From Didymodactylos carnosus (taxonomy: Eukaryota; Rotifera; Eurotatoria; Philodinida; Philodinidae), in the NCBI GenBank assembly GCA_905250885.1, contig CAJNOQ010000318.1:1-55113 (forward strand): a stretch of 55,113 bases of DNA, written 5' to 3'. Every line of letters begins with the position of its first letter. Position 1 is the first letter of the stretch. The notes beneath the pieces were generated by a model. The model did not search any database. It saw only the letters and a list, made by a program, of their open reading frames with translations, and was not told the DNA's origin. The translations under genes were made by a program, and so were the position numbers. This document shows positions 33,589 through 45,803 of this stretch, in pieces.

Positions 33589-36500
33589 TTCGATAACGTC
33601 TCTGTGAGATTTTAACTTGTATTATTAATTATTTTTTGCAGAAATTTTAGGTAATTGTAATTCAAGCATTTTTTCATTTTTTGATAGTTATTTTGATTAC
33701 TATTTATTTATAAGTACGTTTTTTTCGTTGTCGCACTACGTTTGTAATACTTGATTATGACTGTATGGTTTCGATTTGTTTTTGCCAAACAGTTATTTTT
33801 TTCCAGAATGATATGGATAACTTGATAAATTTACCATTAAAAAAGAGAACTAAATTAGCGTCTCCATTGAGTTCTTTTGCCCATTAATAACGGCTAAAAG
33901 GAAAGATTGATTAAAAAAGCTGTTGAATATAAGAAAAATTATCGAGAAACAAATGTAACAAATTGAAAAGACATACTTAAGTCATACCAAAAGTACTGCC
34001 GTTTAGAGATAAAACGCCACAGAGTAGAGTTAATCAAGATTGTCAGGAAGTATTTGAGCTAGTAGGCATGGCTACCCACGCACCATCAATTTGTTTCAAG
34101 ACATTTGTTAGAACTTTTTTATGAATCATCTGTGATTAAAAAACTCATCATCTTGGTTACAGCACTCACTGCCATGATTAGGAACTATTTTTATCGATTA
34201 AATTTTGTTGGACATGATGGACTAAAGAAGCATGGCGAATACATGAAGGGGTAGTACGTGACAAGTACTAAATTTGTGACACATAAAAGAACTAAAATTC
34301 CATGAAACAGAAGCACTATAAGCGAAGAACCGGCACCTGCTATAATTTGACGCAACAAATTAGGTTCAAAACGTTATTTCGTGTCTTTTCTTCAAACAAC
34401 CATTCTAGATGCGTATATGCACAAAGTTTTACGTTGATCGGACGACGTTAAACGCTGATACAAATCTTTTATGTTTCCAAGCGGGTTTCAGTAGTGAAAC
34501 TGGCATAAAAATCGAGATTTTCATCATTTCATCCAAACATGCATCATACGGCACACGTTTGACAAGGAAAGTCCTTTAGGGATCGAGGGCTAGGAAGCAG
34601 GAGCATTTCGCGTTCTAAAGTAGAATGTGCGCATATCGTCCTCGAGAAAACCGCTAGTAGTGTTCGAAACATCACTTTTTTTGATTAAAGTAGCTCATTG
34701 TTCTGGAACGTTTAATAAAATTCCTTCCCCCCCAAAAAATTAAAAATTAAGGACACCCCCAGTCCCTATTTTTTCAGATTATCTTTAATTAAAATTAATT
34801 TATAAAAGATTTTAATAAAATTCTCGTTTCCCTTATTGCTAGAGTCGGGTCTCTATGGATCGATCTTCAAAGTCAAAAACGAAAAAAAAACTGTTTTCGC
34901 AAGCTAAAACAAAGTTTGGTAAAATTCAGTCTAACAGACAAAATGTAGAAAATTAAATATTGTGCAGCACGCTCAAGTCTGTTTGAGGCTTTCTTCATAG
35001 AAAAGATTATGAATTTAAGTTTTTTTTAAAAAGAATCATCAATATCCGATACCACCGATAGTACCGGTATCGGTGGGTACCTAGTCGCAGGGCAAATTCG
35101 TTGGCTGACTCACTTACAAATCATTGTAGAAGATTGAATCATCATCCCAATTACAAATGTTGTAATTAGATGACAATAACTATGACTCAACAGTGCGTTT
35201 GTCATCAGACGTCCAGTGATGTCATCACTAACGTCCCATAGCTCAATCCAGTATTCTGCCGGCGATAAATATTGATAGACAGCATACCAATATTGACTGA
35301 TATCATGATAGAAACGACAGTATACTCTAGAAAAGGAGGATGCAGAGAACTCTGGCTGATATCATTTAGCAGATTGTCGACTGCAGTTTAAAGCTGACTT
35401 TGTTATAATATCTTCACATCAATATTCTTCTAACATTCTTGGCATAAATTCATCGATTATTGCCGGAGTGTGCGATGGTAGATCTTCTGGACATGCTCTA
35501 CGATCTAGACGAATCAAAATGCTTTTTCAAGCCCAACTGGTCTGCAAAAAACAGAACCGGTTTTCCAGAAACCCGGTCTCGAGATGCGTACGTGGCGCTT
35601 GCGTTGTCATAGTCTGTGTGGTGCAATAGATGCATATAGGTGTGGTGTAATCACAAAAATGGAATTGCAAATTTTGAGATGTCAGCAAAGAAAAGCACAC
35701 TCAACTGCTCCGACTGGCCGAAAAAATGAATACAAGAAAAAATATTAACCCGGCTGTGTAAAGCGATAAATGCTTCGTAATAGAATCACGTGTTTTGAGA
35801 CTTTGTGTCTGGACTTTCGCCCTGAGAAACTTTTCTGGTTCCAGCGAGAACAATATCGTGTCAAAGACTACAAATAACGTACAGCTGTGCGAAAACTACG
35901 ATTTTTTACGACATGTTGTATCAGAAACTCGTGCATAGAGCATCTGCTCGCTACTAGCAATTGCCGTCTAGCATTTTTATGACGGGAAAAATAGCCAACG
36001 AGCGCGACCGTGTCTTTTTTATATTCATACGATGTGCTGTGTTTGTAAAAAAACTCTATTTTCATAGTCTGTAAATTTTTTTTACACAAGCACAGGAAGA
36101 AATTTACATATACCGCAGGATGTTCTTTTCGCTAGAAAACGAGATCATCTTGCACGAAAACAATATGTATCTGAGTCAGCTTTAAGTTAATATAAAAGGC
36201 TGCTTTCATTGTTAGTCTAGACTCAATAATCAAATATGTTTACTAGCAGGATTATCAAATATTGTTGTTAATTGCACGTCCAAGATACATGAATTCCTTT
36301 TTGGTTGTCGTTGCAATGTTCGAAATTGTTTCATTTCATATACACATAAGAGAACATTTATTTATACTTAAACATTTATATTCTAAAACGAGAGCATACC
36401 GCTTACATTTTCCAGTAGTATACACCTCTAGTACAAAAAAAACTGCAGATAAATTACTTTTAATTTTCGAAAAAACTTTATTGGGGGACTTAACAGATTT

Positions 36501-36726
36501 TTTAAGAACTCATTTAAAGATTTGTCAACTTTTTGACGTAGATTTCTTTTAGTTAATCTTGCACTATTATTATAACTTTTATCTTAGATTGTTCATACAG
36601 AAACTATATGATAAAATGTTAGAGCAATTGTATAGAAGGATCATGGATAATTCCAATCGAGAGTGAATAAACCGTTATTAAACGATAAAACTTTATGTGG
36701 ATCGATGCCTACGACAACAGTTGTAC
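33589..36726. other. long gene-free spacer
   Basis: Downstream of the Mpv17-like gene, ending at the LINE insertion. A 96-codon open frame near 36262-36552 has no recognisable motif and unconvincing composition. A short palindrome around ACCGGTATCGGT lies at 35040-35080. No other feature is supported. Confidence 0.5.
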
Positions 36727-36739
36727 AAGTATTTAACTA

Positions 36740-38025
36740 TTCCAGTATTCCAAGAAATGGGCGTTGCCCCTAAACGTTAATAAGTGTGTTTACATGCTAT
36801 TCACTTGTGAAAGCACCCAGGGCCGTCTACCTCCTCTGTTGATTGGTAACATCGTATTAGAGTATGTTGAGAAACATGTCCATTTGGGTTTAACTTTAAC
36901 TACAACCTTTGAATGGAGATCGTACATAAATAACCTTTATATCAGTTTGTCACATATTGTAGGATCGATGAAGTTTTTGAGTAGACAGATTCTCGACAAA
37001 CTCTTGAATCTATGTATTACACCTTCCTGTTGAGTATTCTCAACTATGGAATCGTTATTTATGGCGGGACTGAGTTACGTAATGTCTATTGTCTAAGGCA
37101 AATTCAATATCAGGCCGCTTTAGCTGTCTCTGGTGTTATGAGGGGCATATCACATGTGAAACTTCTAAAAGACCTGGGTTGGTTATCAATTAATGAACTT
37201 ATTCATGTTCGACGCATGCATGTGCTTGTTTCATAAAATCATGCACAATAAAACTGCTACTTATCGTATTGCACTTCGTCCTATGCCAGGATCCCAGGTT
37301 TACCAAACCCGAAGTTTGAGTCGAGGAAACATCTCGTCGAATTTAAGAGATCGGGCTCTATTGGAAACATCCTTTATTCGGGAGGGTATTCGTGCATGGA
37401 ATCTTCTACCTAATGATATACGTTCAATACATAAATTGAGCTCAGATTAGTCTTACAATATATTCCGTCCTTTTGTTTACCGTTAATGCATGATCGGCGG
37501 TTGGAAATACATCACACACGATGTAGAGTTGATAATCCCCAACTAAATGACTATCCCTTCACCAGAGGTGGATTAGAAAGGTCACCGACGTGTACATGTG
37601 GCTTTAGCAGAGAGACTGCTAAACACTTTTTCATGGACTGTGCTCTTTATAAAAAGTCTCGTAATCTAGTGTTTGAGGAGCTGCGTATTGTTCTTAAAGA
37701 TAATCACATATACTTTTGAATCATGAATCTATCCGAGTACTGCCTAAGCAGGACCTAATTCAATTAGTCATGCTGTACTAAGCCTCCATGAGTAGGATGT
37801 CATACGGATAGAGCGGGTCTTAGAAGTCGATTTCCATTCTCTCTCTCTTCATCAATACTACTACAATCTCTCTTCTCTATATACTCATTTTGTTCTATGG
37901 TGTTCATATAGAATCCGGCATAGAATCGGGTATCCCGATTTGCTGTATATCTTCTTCTTCTTGTTTCTTTCCTTGTTGTCGTACTTTTTTCACTATTATT
38001 TCATGAATAAAAAATGTTTAAAAAA
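36740..38025 (+). mobile_element. 5'-truncated, dead LINE (non-LTR retrotransposon)
   Basis: Translation starts abruptly inside the end of a reverse transcriptase domain with YSKKWALPLNVNKC. It continues as HLGLTLTTTFEWRSYI, YYTFLLSILNYGIVIYGG, LKDLGWLSINELIHVRRM and RGIRAWNLLPNDIRS-like text, then a C-terminal CCHC-type knuckle, CTCGFSRETAKHFFMDC. That order is the usual one for jockey/I/CR1-like elements. At least two frameshifts (near 37010 and 37220) and a stop at 37448 break it. The 3' tail is A-rich. Thirteen-base direct repeats AAGTATTTAACTA at 36727-36739 and 38026-38038 flank it exactly, so the whole insertion is defined: about 1.29 kb, target-primed and 5'-truncated. Confidence 0.9.
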
Positions 38026-38038
38026 AAGTATTTAACTA

Positions 38039-38606
38039 AAATTGTTTCAACATTCGATCTCAAAATACTGATCTTGTTCGTTTTTTAAAGCGCTGAATGG
38101 AGTTGTTTGATGCATTATATACTTTTATAGTTTTCCCTATGTATCTATAAGCACGTATTTATGGAATTTTAAAACCGAATCTTGTTATAACTATACTTCA
38201 ATTACTTTGCGAAGCATTTTTTATCGATTTAAAGCTAGATTAGAGCTTTCTCGATGTTCTGTATTCTGTCTGATACAGAATCCAAGAATACATGCTTGGA
38301 GGATGAAAATAATGGTCATTATATTTTCTGGAGGAGACACACGTTTTTTTCTCAAATTTTGGCAAAAAATGAAGTTCATCTCTTAGCTTAACAGAAACCT
38401 ATTGAAGTTTTCTGTCGAAGCTGTTTTGTCTATAACTTTGTATTGTTTTTTAAAAAATAATAATTTTTTTAAGAAAGTAAATAACAAAAAGCTGTATTCT
38501 TATCGCCGAAACTCAACAGAAAAGATGTGCAAAATAACAAAGTATCATAGCACTTTGTCGTATGAACGTAAGAAACAAAAATACATACACAAAAATACAA
38601 TTAGAT
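38039..38606. other. spacer, 3' side of FCP1
   Basis: No gene supported. It probably includes the FCP1 3' untranslated region. Confidence 0.5.
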
Positions 38607-41600
38607 TCATAACGTATGGTTGTTTACTTCTTTTTTCCACCCTTTCGGAACATCACCTCCACCGAGACTGTCTTCATCCGAATCATTGTATTCGGCTTTT
38701 CTATTTGTTCCTAAAACTAAATTTCTTAAAGTTTCCTCTTGTTCAGCATCCTCTCCATCCAAATCATCATCATTTTCTTCTTCTTCGAATGTCGGATCGT
38801 ATTTTGAAAGGTCATTTGGTTTAGATTGTTCGTTGTCTTCATCATCATCATCATCATCATTTGTATCACTACAAAAATCATCCACTTCTTTTTCCATTTC
38901 TTCTAGTTCATCCATACTCATACTAAATAAAAATTCATGTTCATTATTTCGTCGTCGTCTGTGGTTTTTATTGCCATCTTCTTCATTATTTTTAATAACT
39001 GTTGAACTCGATATCGATTCATTATTGGTTGCAGTTAAAGTCGTACCAGAATCTTCTCCCTGAGGTGTCTGTAATTGTTTAAAAAAATGCAAATTAGAAT
39101 TAATTTAGTTTTTCTATTCTTTCTCGAAGTTTTTTCATCAATCTATCTATAATCTTGCTTTATTCGGTTTTAAGATTGTATACATACTTGACTTTGTTGC
39201 AATGCTTCAGCGATATCCTGAGTATTTTTGTCTCTATTGCTGCTATCTGTTGCTGCCGTACTCTTTGACACAGTTGTTTTATCTTGTTTTTGATCATAAC
39301 GATGATGGTGTCTGTCTCCATCACCTCTCAAACGTTTCATTCCTCGTGGCCCTTCATCGATAAATAACCGTGATTTTCTAACATCATATTTATTATCTAG
39401 CAGATAATTCATTTCATTTTTAGCTTCCCATTGTTCATAACAATCGATTAACCATTCGGGTGTAACAACATGGATATTATGTTTTCTTGCACGATGTACC
39501 TTTTGTGTTTCTTTTCCAGCTACTAAATGTGTTGTTTTCATACTTGTTTCCGTGTCATCATCACCACAACCATCATCCAAAGCTAAATCTTTTGTTACAT
39601 TTGCGCCTAATGCTTTGGCTATAATATAGGCTCGATGCTTTTCCAGTGGATGATCCACGTGCATTATACCACTAAAACATATTGATGCGTCGCTTAATAC
39701 TTGTCGTCGAATATCTGGCACAATCTGTTTCAGATCAGGCATTGAATCACGTTGTTTTGTTTGCAACCATATATCGTAGGCGTTATAAAACGCTTCATGT
39801 ATACGCTTTAGAATGATTTCTAATTGATTAAGATAAGTATCTTCATCTTGGATAATCAGATTGTAATCATTGTATTGAATAGTTTCTTGTTGTGGTTGCT
39901 GTTCCGGTGATAATTCGAACTTTGATGTGACTGAAGTATCTGATAATGTTTTTTCAATTGTCGCTGAGCTAAATTCAAATAAGGAACAGTCACTGTTACT
40001 ATATAGTAAGTAAGCTGAAAGATAAGTGATTCGATATATGTAAACACATAACGCGTTTAGGATTTAGTACGTGACTTATTGACATCAAGGTTCGAATACA
40101 GTATTTCGAAGTATATGATGAACAACGTAAGCTTCAAATCAAGCGGTTCACCAAAAATAAACAATGTCGAAGTACAATGTTGAAATGATTTACTTCAACT
40201 TACTAGTGATCCGTCATTTGCTCATTCGACTCAGCGGGTTCATCATTTTGTTTTAATCTTTTGTTATTAGTATCATCATTAGATGTTGTACTACTAGTTT
40301 CATAGTTGTTGTCAGTAGTGTCAGTATCAAGTCGTCGTTTCTCGCCACGTGGTAGACCTTGTTCGATGTTATTTATTGACTGTGATCTATTCAAATGTTC
40401 AAGTATCGTGTTATTTTCTAATTCATTTCGTTCATCCTGAATTTGTTGGCTGTTTTCCAGTTGCTTTTGAAACTCTTGTTCACTAATTGGTGGTATGAGT
40501 TGATTGCCTGGTGATGGTGGTGGTGGTAAGGAAATATCATTGATATCGCCAACATTTTTGAACCACAGGTACGGTTTGACATGAACAAGGTTTTTTGCAT
40601 AATTCCATACATCTTCACGATCATCAATTATGCACACTAACGAATCACCACATGGAAATAATGAACTGAAGTATAGAACGGTGAAAGTTTTTCATTTACT
40701 GTGCATAAAACAAAGTTACCTCAAATTCGCAGTTTTTCTTGTTTGATCAAAACACTCGTTGCGTGACAAAATACGATCTATGAATTAGAGTTAACAAAAA
40801 ATTTAACAGTTATTCTCGTCTTTAGCTCTACTATTTACCGTAAAAAAATTTCTTATCAGGATCAATAAAATTGGCTATATTATGTGCATAAAGTCTTTCT
40901 CCAAATGTAACAATGTGAAATTGGTACAACGGCGATAAATTGGTCAAGAACTCTTTCACACCTGGGCGCAATTTTGTATAAAATACACCATTGTGTAATG
41001 GATAAGATATAACATCCTGGAAAAATACAAATTCTACTTTCTATACCATGCTATGTTTACAATTGCCATTCTTACTGGAGAATACGGATAATGGTCAGCA
41101 TTTGTCGTATGAATCAGCGTTTGATCCAGATCAACAAGCAAATCTAATTTGCGTAATTTTAACAAACGATCACGTTCTTCTATTCCATATCGTTCAGCTT
41201 CCTTTAATAAAGAAAATGCATGGACATATATTGATTCAGATACAAAAACTTTATGTTTGCTACCTGTTTTGTAATCATCAATTCTGGCACCGTATGGACC
41301 ATTGGCACGGAAGCTGTTGTGTTGTTTTTATATGCTTCGCTTTCTATCTGGCTTTTAAGAAAAAAAAGAATCAGTGGCTTTTAGTACAGTTAGAAGTTGA
41401 CTTTTATCACGTCTGAGTCCTACTTTTTCAGATCAGCACCACAATCAGCACACATAAACTTGAGTATAACTGGATGCGAACACTGCTCATACTCAAGTAT
41501 GATTGAACTAAAAAGAACTAAATAAGAACATATATAGCTATTGATTCAGTATCAATATTTTGCTTACCCAAACGATAATATATCACGTTCATGAACATAC

Positions 41601-41903
41601 AATTTGGTAACAATTCCGGATATTGGCGATAACCAAGTTTCTCTCTTTGCCGCTATAACAAAAAAGAACACTTTGGCTAAATAGAGTAGTGAGCGAACAA
41701 CTGAATTCCAATTAACTTCTATTTTCTGCAACCGATCATCAAAAATATACTATTGTATATTTCATCCTCTTACCGGGATCATCTGCATCAATTATTGTTA
41801 ATACTGAATCATTTTTCATTAATCTTGAATCCTTTTTTATGAAAACTTTCAACACTCGTACACATTTTTCTACATCAAATTTTAATTCTTTACTACTGTT
41901 CAT
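38607..41903 (-). CDS. CTDP1: FCP1, RNA polymerase II CTD phosphatase
   Basis: Ten minus-strand exons (41903-41774, 41652-41568, 41507-41424, 41351-41264, 41201-41076, 41016-40839, 40777-40720, 40665-40204, 39998-39188, 39068-38607) join to 827 residues. FCP1 removes phosphate from the CTD of RNA polymerase II in the nucleus and recycles the enzyme after transcription. The N-terminal ~70 residues match the lipoyl-like lobe (WLSPISGIVTKLYVHERD), followed by a CSHPVILKFMCADCG cysteine pair. The FCPH catalytic domain has the DxDxT motif in LLVDLDQTLIHTT, then KLRPGVKEFL, HIVTFGERLYAHNIA and the metal-binding CIIDDREDVW. A BRCT domain lies at ~470-560 (SICFSGIMHVDHPLEKHRA, THLVAGKETQKV, VVTPEWLIDCYEQW). 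The tail is acidic, with an Asp run, and ends DVPKGWKKEV. The ATG at 41903 is the first true ATG; an earlier in-frame GTG was not used. Exon 9 keeps frame only with the acceptor at 40000, not the nearer one at 40016. Confidence 0.95.
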
Positions 41904-42651
41904 TTTTTTGCTCGAAGTGACGATTGCTTGATTAATATAGTATGCACACACGAATATATAATTTGGGTAGGAGAATCAAACCATCATGCTCAATATCTAA
42001 ATTTTGAAAAAAAATCCATTACAATCGATAGAAAGCATCTTCCTCAAATTCTTTGTACGTCAAGTTCTAGCAACTTATAGTATTCAGTTCAAACTTCTAA
42101 ATCTGCTTAGCAATTCGTGAAGTCAAAAGCGATGTTAAAATAAGATTAAACTACCAGTTTTTTTCTTTTAAATATTTATGTGTATATATTACATATATGC
42201 TTCTAGGACTTTAACAATAGAAGCCCAAAGAGCTAACTACAAAGTTGAATATATTTAGCATAAAAATATGTTTCTCTAAGAAACACGAAAAACAAAAAGT
42301 AAAGTGAATGATTGTCAAAGGATAAAATGAATGAATGGATAGAAAAGAAATCAGAACACCAAAAAACAAACATCCTTACAAGAAAACGTGGTACACACAA
42401 AATACAGAAAACTAAAACAACTTCTTACATTTGAGACAGGATTGTCTTATCAAAAAAACATAATGTGCCAAGCAGTACGGTTAACGACACTGCAGCAGTG
42501 CTCAAAACGAGGCTAACAATACTTCAGTTTTACCTTTAGACCGTTTAATCCAAAAGTAAACGTGATGATGCAATAGAAGTTTTAGTTCTAGTGTTCCCTT
42601 CCACTAACTATGTATTGATTTGTGCCCTGTCTTTTTCTGTTCTTCTCCTAG
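41904..42651. other. spacer upstream of FCP1
   Basis: No gene supported. The FCP1 promoter is expected here. Confidence 0.5.
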
Positions 42652-43081
42652 AGCCTGTTCCTCAAAAAAACTTTTGCTTAAAAACTTTTGCTTAAGTGAA
42701 AAATTTGACTTAAGATTTTTTTACTAAGGGAGTTTCTCGAAAGCATCTTAACTTAAGGGACATCTCGACCACCCTTAAGTTTTTACGTAATTTTTGAAGT
42801 AAAAAATTATTTATAATTTGTAACTTTTTTATTTTAGAAGGATTTTGTTCAAAAAATTTCATCAAAATAATCTAAATTTGATAAACATGAGTGTTTTTTA
42901 CTGCATGACCTCTGTTTAACTTAAGTTTTTTTGAGAAACACACTTAAAGGGAAATTAAACTGTAACTACTCAATTTTTGCCTGAAACATCCACTTAAGTG
43001 GAATACTTACTTTTAGTACGAATAATCACTTTTCGTGAATAAGTGCTACTACTGCTACTTAAGCTTTTTGAGAAACAGGCT
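42652..43081. mobile_element. TIR element with AGCCTGTT ends
   Basis: Begins AGCCTGTTCCTCAAAAAAA and ends in the complement of AGCCTGTTTCTCAAAAAGC. The inside is rich in CTTAAG words (ACTTAAGG, GCTTAAGTG, CTTAAGTTTTT), which repeat in both orientations. It is about 430 bp with no coding capacity. No target duplication could be identified, so the superfamily is open. Confidence 0.7.
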
Positions 43082-43825
43082 TCTGCTCTCCACTCTATAA
43101 TTGGTCTACATTTAGAGCAAAATCGGATCAATATATAGCAGGTTTTAGTGGATAATCACATCCAAAACGAATAAACCAATATTCTTACAGCAAGATCGTT
43201 TTTTGATGGATCGATGCCAGAGATGCACAGAGGGTCCATAGTTCGCTTCCCGTCCCCAAACAAAAAAATATTTTTCTCACGCCAAACTTTCCGTCCTCCG
43301 TACATCTCTGATCGATGGCTATGAACAAACCTAAACCAATATTTGAGGATAATATCTAAAACGTCAAACACAGAACGCATAATTCACTCTTCTTACCGCA
43401 GCTTCGTCCATTTCTTTTTTCTACTGCCTGAATATCAAACAAACAAATCGTATTAACCAACTACCTATCAGACAACACCGCAGACGCAAATCCTAAACGG
43501 CAGCATGAACTTACGTTGACACTGGTGACTTACGCCTAGCTTTTACACTTAAGCCATCAAACTAGCCGTAAACTGATATGTAGTAGCAGAAAATTTTGAG
43601 AAGGCTAGCCGTCAATTTTCAAAAATACGCAAAAGAACAAAATGGCAGCATAAAAAAACAAGTATTAAATTGTTTTTTATCCTTTTCAAGAAAATAAAGT
43701 ATTTTTCCGGCAAGACCCACGAAACTGCTCTATGAATGATACATTTTGGGTGTAAATTTGAGGGTAAAGTTTTTTAAACAGCGACATCTAGAGTTCTTGG
43801 TTCCCAAGTCGACTCAAATGGAGAA
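43082..43825. other. gene-free stretch between repeats
   Basis: No supported gene or named repeat. Confidence 0.45.
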
Positions 43826-44212
43826 TGTTCGCGTTCCGAATGTTTTATATACGTTCGAAACGCATGCTTCATATACGTGTGAAATCAGACATTGCAGATG
43901 CGTTACGTGTGGTTTGCCCAGATCAGGCCGTACACCCGTCGAATGCTTCATGTCACGCTCTGTACACAACGTGCGCATGACGTACGCGTACGTCATGCAT
44001 ATTTACTGTACAAAATGCATTGCGTACCATGGAGCATTTTTAGAAGTTTATCATAGATGTCAGATAAACATGTTACTATGGAACTGTAGAAAGAGAAAAT
44101 CAGGTCACGCTGGGGACGCGCCGTGCATACACGTTCATCATGTATACCGATCGAAACGTTGCGCGTACAACGGGCGTATGAGTAGCGCTCTATCCGGGTC
44201 GGAACGCGTAGG
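43826..44212. repeat. CpG-rich imperfect long palindrome
   Basis: Higher GC and many CpG words (ACGCGT, CGTACG, CGAAACG) stand out from the AT-rich surroundings. The outer parts pair: TTCGCGTTCCGA near 43827 against TCGGAACGCG near 44199. A perfect 24-bp self-complementary core lies at 43975-43998 (centre ACGCGT). Open frames across it on both strands are mirror translations of the repeat. Confidence 0.6.
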
Positions 44213-44269
44213 ATAGGAAATACGTGTGAAACACTTTCATGATCAGAGTTTCTTTTTAACTGCTCATTG

Positions 44270-44452
44270 CAGTGGCCACCAACAGGGCTAGACTGGGCTG
44301 AGCCCTGCCTAGAAAGCTCTGAGCCCCGCGCAGACAGTTTGTTAAAATTTTTCCTGAAATTCAGCTTAAATTTATTAGCACTACTTCAGACCGAACTCCA
44401 GAAAAGTGATGGACTGAGCCCTCTCCAGCACGAAATCCTGGTTCCGCCGCTA
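44270..44452. mobile_element. hAT-type MITE with perfect 8-bp target duplication
   Basis: The 183-bp element starts CAGTGGCCACCAACAGGG and ends in the complement of TAGCGGCGGAACCAGG. Subterminal GGGCTGAGCCC on the left pairs with GACTGAGCCCTC on the right. Exact copies of GCTCATTG at 44262-44269 and 44453-44460 flank it. This end structure and duplication length define hAT elements. Confidence 0.87.
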
Positions 44453-44740
44453 GCTCATTGGACATACGTAACGCAATGATCTAATTACTTACCGTTTTCT
44501 TATCGCTGTTGCTGTCATCCGCCTCTGTGACACAAATTTTTTGATTAAGCCGACCGAGTGAAAGTCAGAGTGGCTTATTCTTTTCACTACAAAAATTTCT
44601 TCTTTCTTCTAGACCTACTTTCTGCTTCGAGTCAGCCACTTGTTCTCACTTATCAGTAATCGTACAGAAGTGAGAAAACATCATTCACTAGTGCAACAGC
44701 TGTAGGTGACACATCTGAAGTTATTTTATCGATATATCTT

Positions 44741-45406
44741 CAGGAGCGCCCCGATACCTCGGAGGGAAGAGGGAGGGGGGATGAAGTCAGTTTCGGACTA
44801 ATTTTTATGCTTTTAAAAATTGGAGTAAAACTAAAAAGAAAAGATAAATATTCTAAGCAGTTTTGTTCTAAAGCAAGACTGAATTTCCTTCTATCTAACT
44901 CTATTTACTTCAACATAAAGTCTTGTAATATAAAAACATCTTATAAACACAGCCATGATACAGTCTATTCTACTTATCTTATCTTATTTATGTACACAGA
45001 AAGAGAAAAAACAAACGCTTTACTCTAAAAATGGAGGTCTATGCCTTACTCCGAAAATAGAAGTAAATATCTTACTTTTGAAAAGAGAGTAAATTCCTAA
45101 CTACGAAACTGAGAGTAAGCCTTTTACTCTCAAAATGGGAATAAATATCTTACTCCAAAATTGAGAGTAAACTCCTTACTCTGAAAATGGAAATAAGCGC
45201 TTTACTTCGAAACTGAGAGTAAGCCTTTTATACTATAAAAATGAGAGTAATTGTCTTACTCTGAAAATACGAGTAAACGCTTTACTCCGTGGGATATTCT
45301 CGTAAGTCAAAGACCTAATTTTCGGAGTAAAAAAATCCTGATTTCGGAGTAAGTTTTTCAAAAAGCAGGGGGTGATCCCTCTCCTCCCCTTACCGGGACA
45401 CCCCTG
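44741..45406. mobile_element. hAT-like non-autonomous element carrying a minisatellite
   Basis: The left end CAGGAGCGCCCCGATACC and subterminal GGAGGGAAGAGGGAGG pair with the right end, whose complement reads CAGGGGTGTCCCGGTAAG followed by GGGGAGGAGAGGG. CAGGGGTG-type ends are common in hAT elements. No matching 8-bp duplication is visible in the flanks. The interior is dominated by a ~30-bp tandem repeat. Confidence 0.65.
45019..45289. repeat. minisatellite, ~30-bp unit, about 9 copies
   Basis: Degenerate units of the form TTACTC-cgaaaat-GGAGTAA-aygc, in which each unit contains the complementary words TTACTC and GAGTAA. Copies vary in length and sequence. Confidence 0.75.
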
Positions 45407-45803
45407 GATGCAACTAATTTGTGTGTGCAAGATACAGAAAACACAATTTCCAGTCCCTTACTCATCTTCCGATGGAGAAAACAGGGTTTTACAAATGTTC
45501 CATATTTTGAAAAAAAAAGTCCTACTTACATTCCACATTTGATTTCTTCGATCTGACTAGCTTGCTTATAATCAGCTCTCCCAGAGCAGTGTGCAACCAG
45601 ATGGTCATTTAGCAAAACAGAGGAAGTTAATATTCATCCATGTTTTATTGGATTATCATAGAGTTGGATATGGTGACTAACTCTCTAGAATAGCAACTTT
45701 TTATCATTAGTGGAACAGTAGGAAAATATGAACTAAAAAGTTCACTCAAATTTGACTAAAGTGGTGTATTAGTACTAGCTAATGACCAGTTATACAACAT
45801 ACG
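45407..45803. other. short gene-free stretch
   Basis: AT-rich DNA between the hAT-like element and the transposase relic, with nothing recognisable. Confidence 0.4.

Noticed and set aside
36262..36552. 96-codon open frame before the LINE
   Set aside because: No homology pattern. It lies outside the exact LINE boundaries and has no neighbouring exons.
38620..39063. Ser-rich open frame of 147 codons on the plus strand
   Set aside because: It is the antisense of the acidic FCP1 tail; GAT/GAA runs read backwards give Ser codons.
40085..40110. GGTTCGAATAC word resembling a tRNA T-arm
   Set aside because: No anticodon or acceptor stem can be formed around it, and it lies just outside the acceptor inside an FCP1 intron.
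43746..44216. 156-codon open frame with many Cys and His
   Set aside because: It spans the CpG-rich palindrome. The mirror strand is open too and the composition follows the repeat, with no domain pattern.
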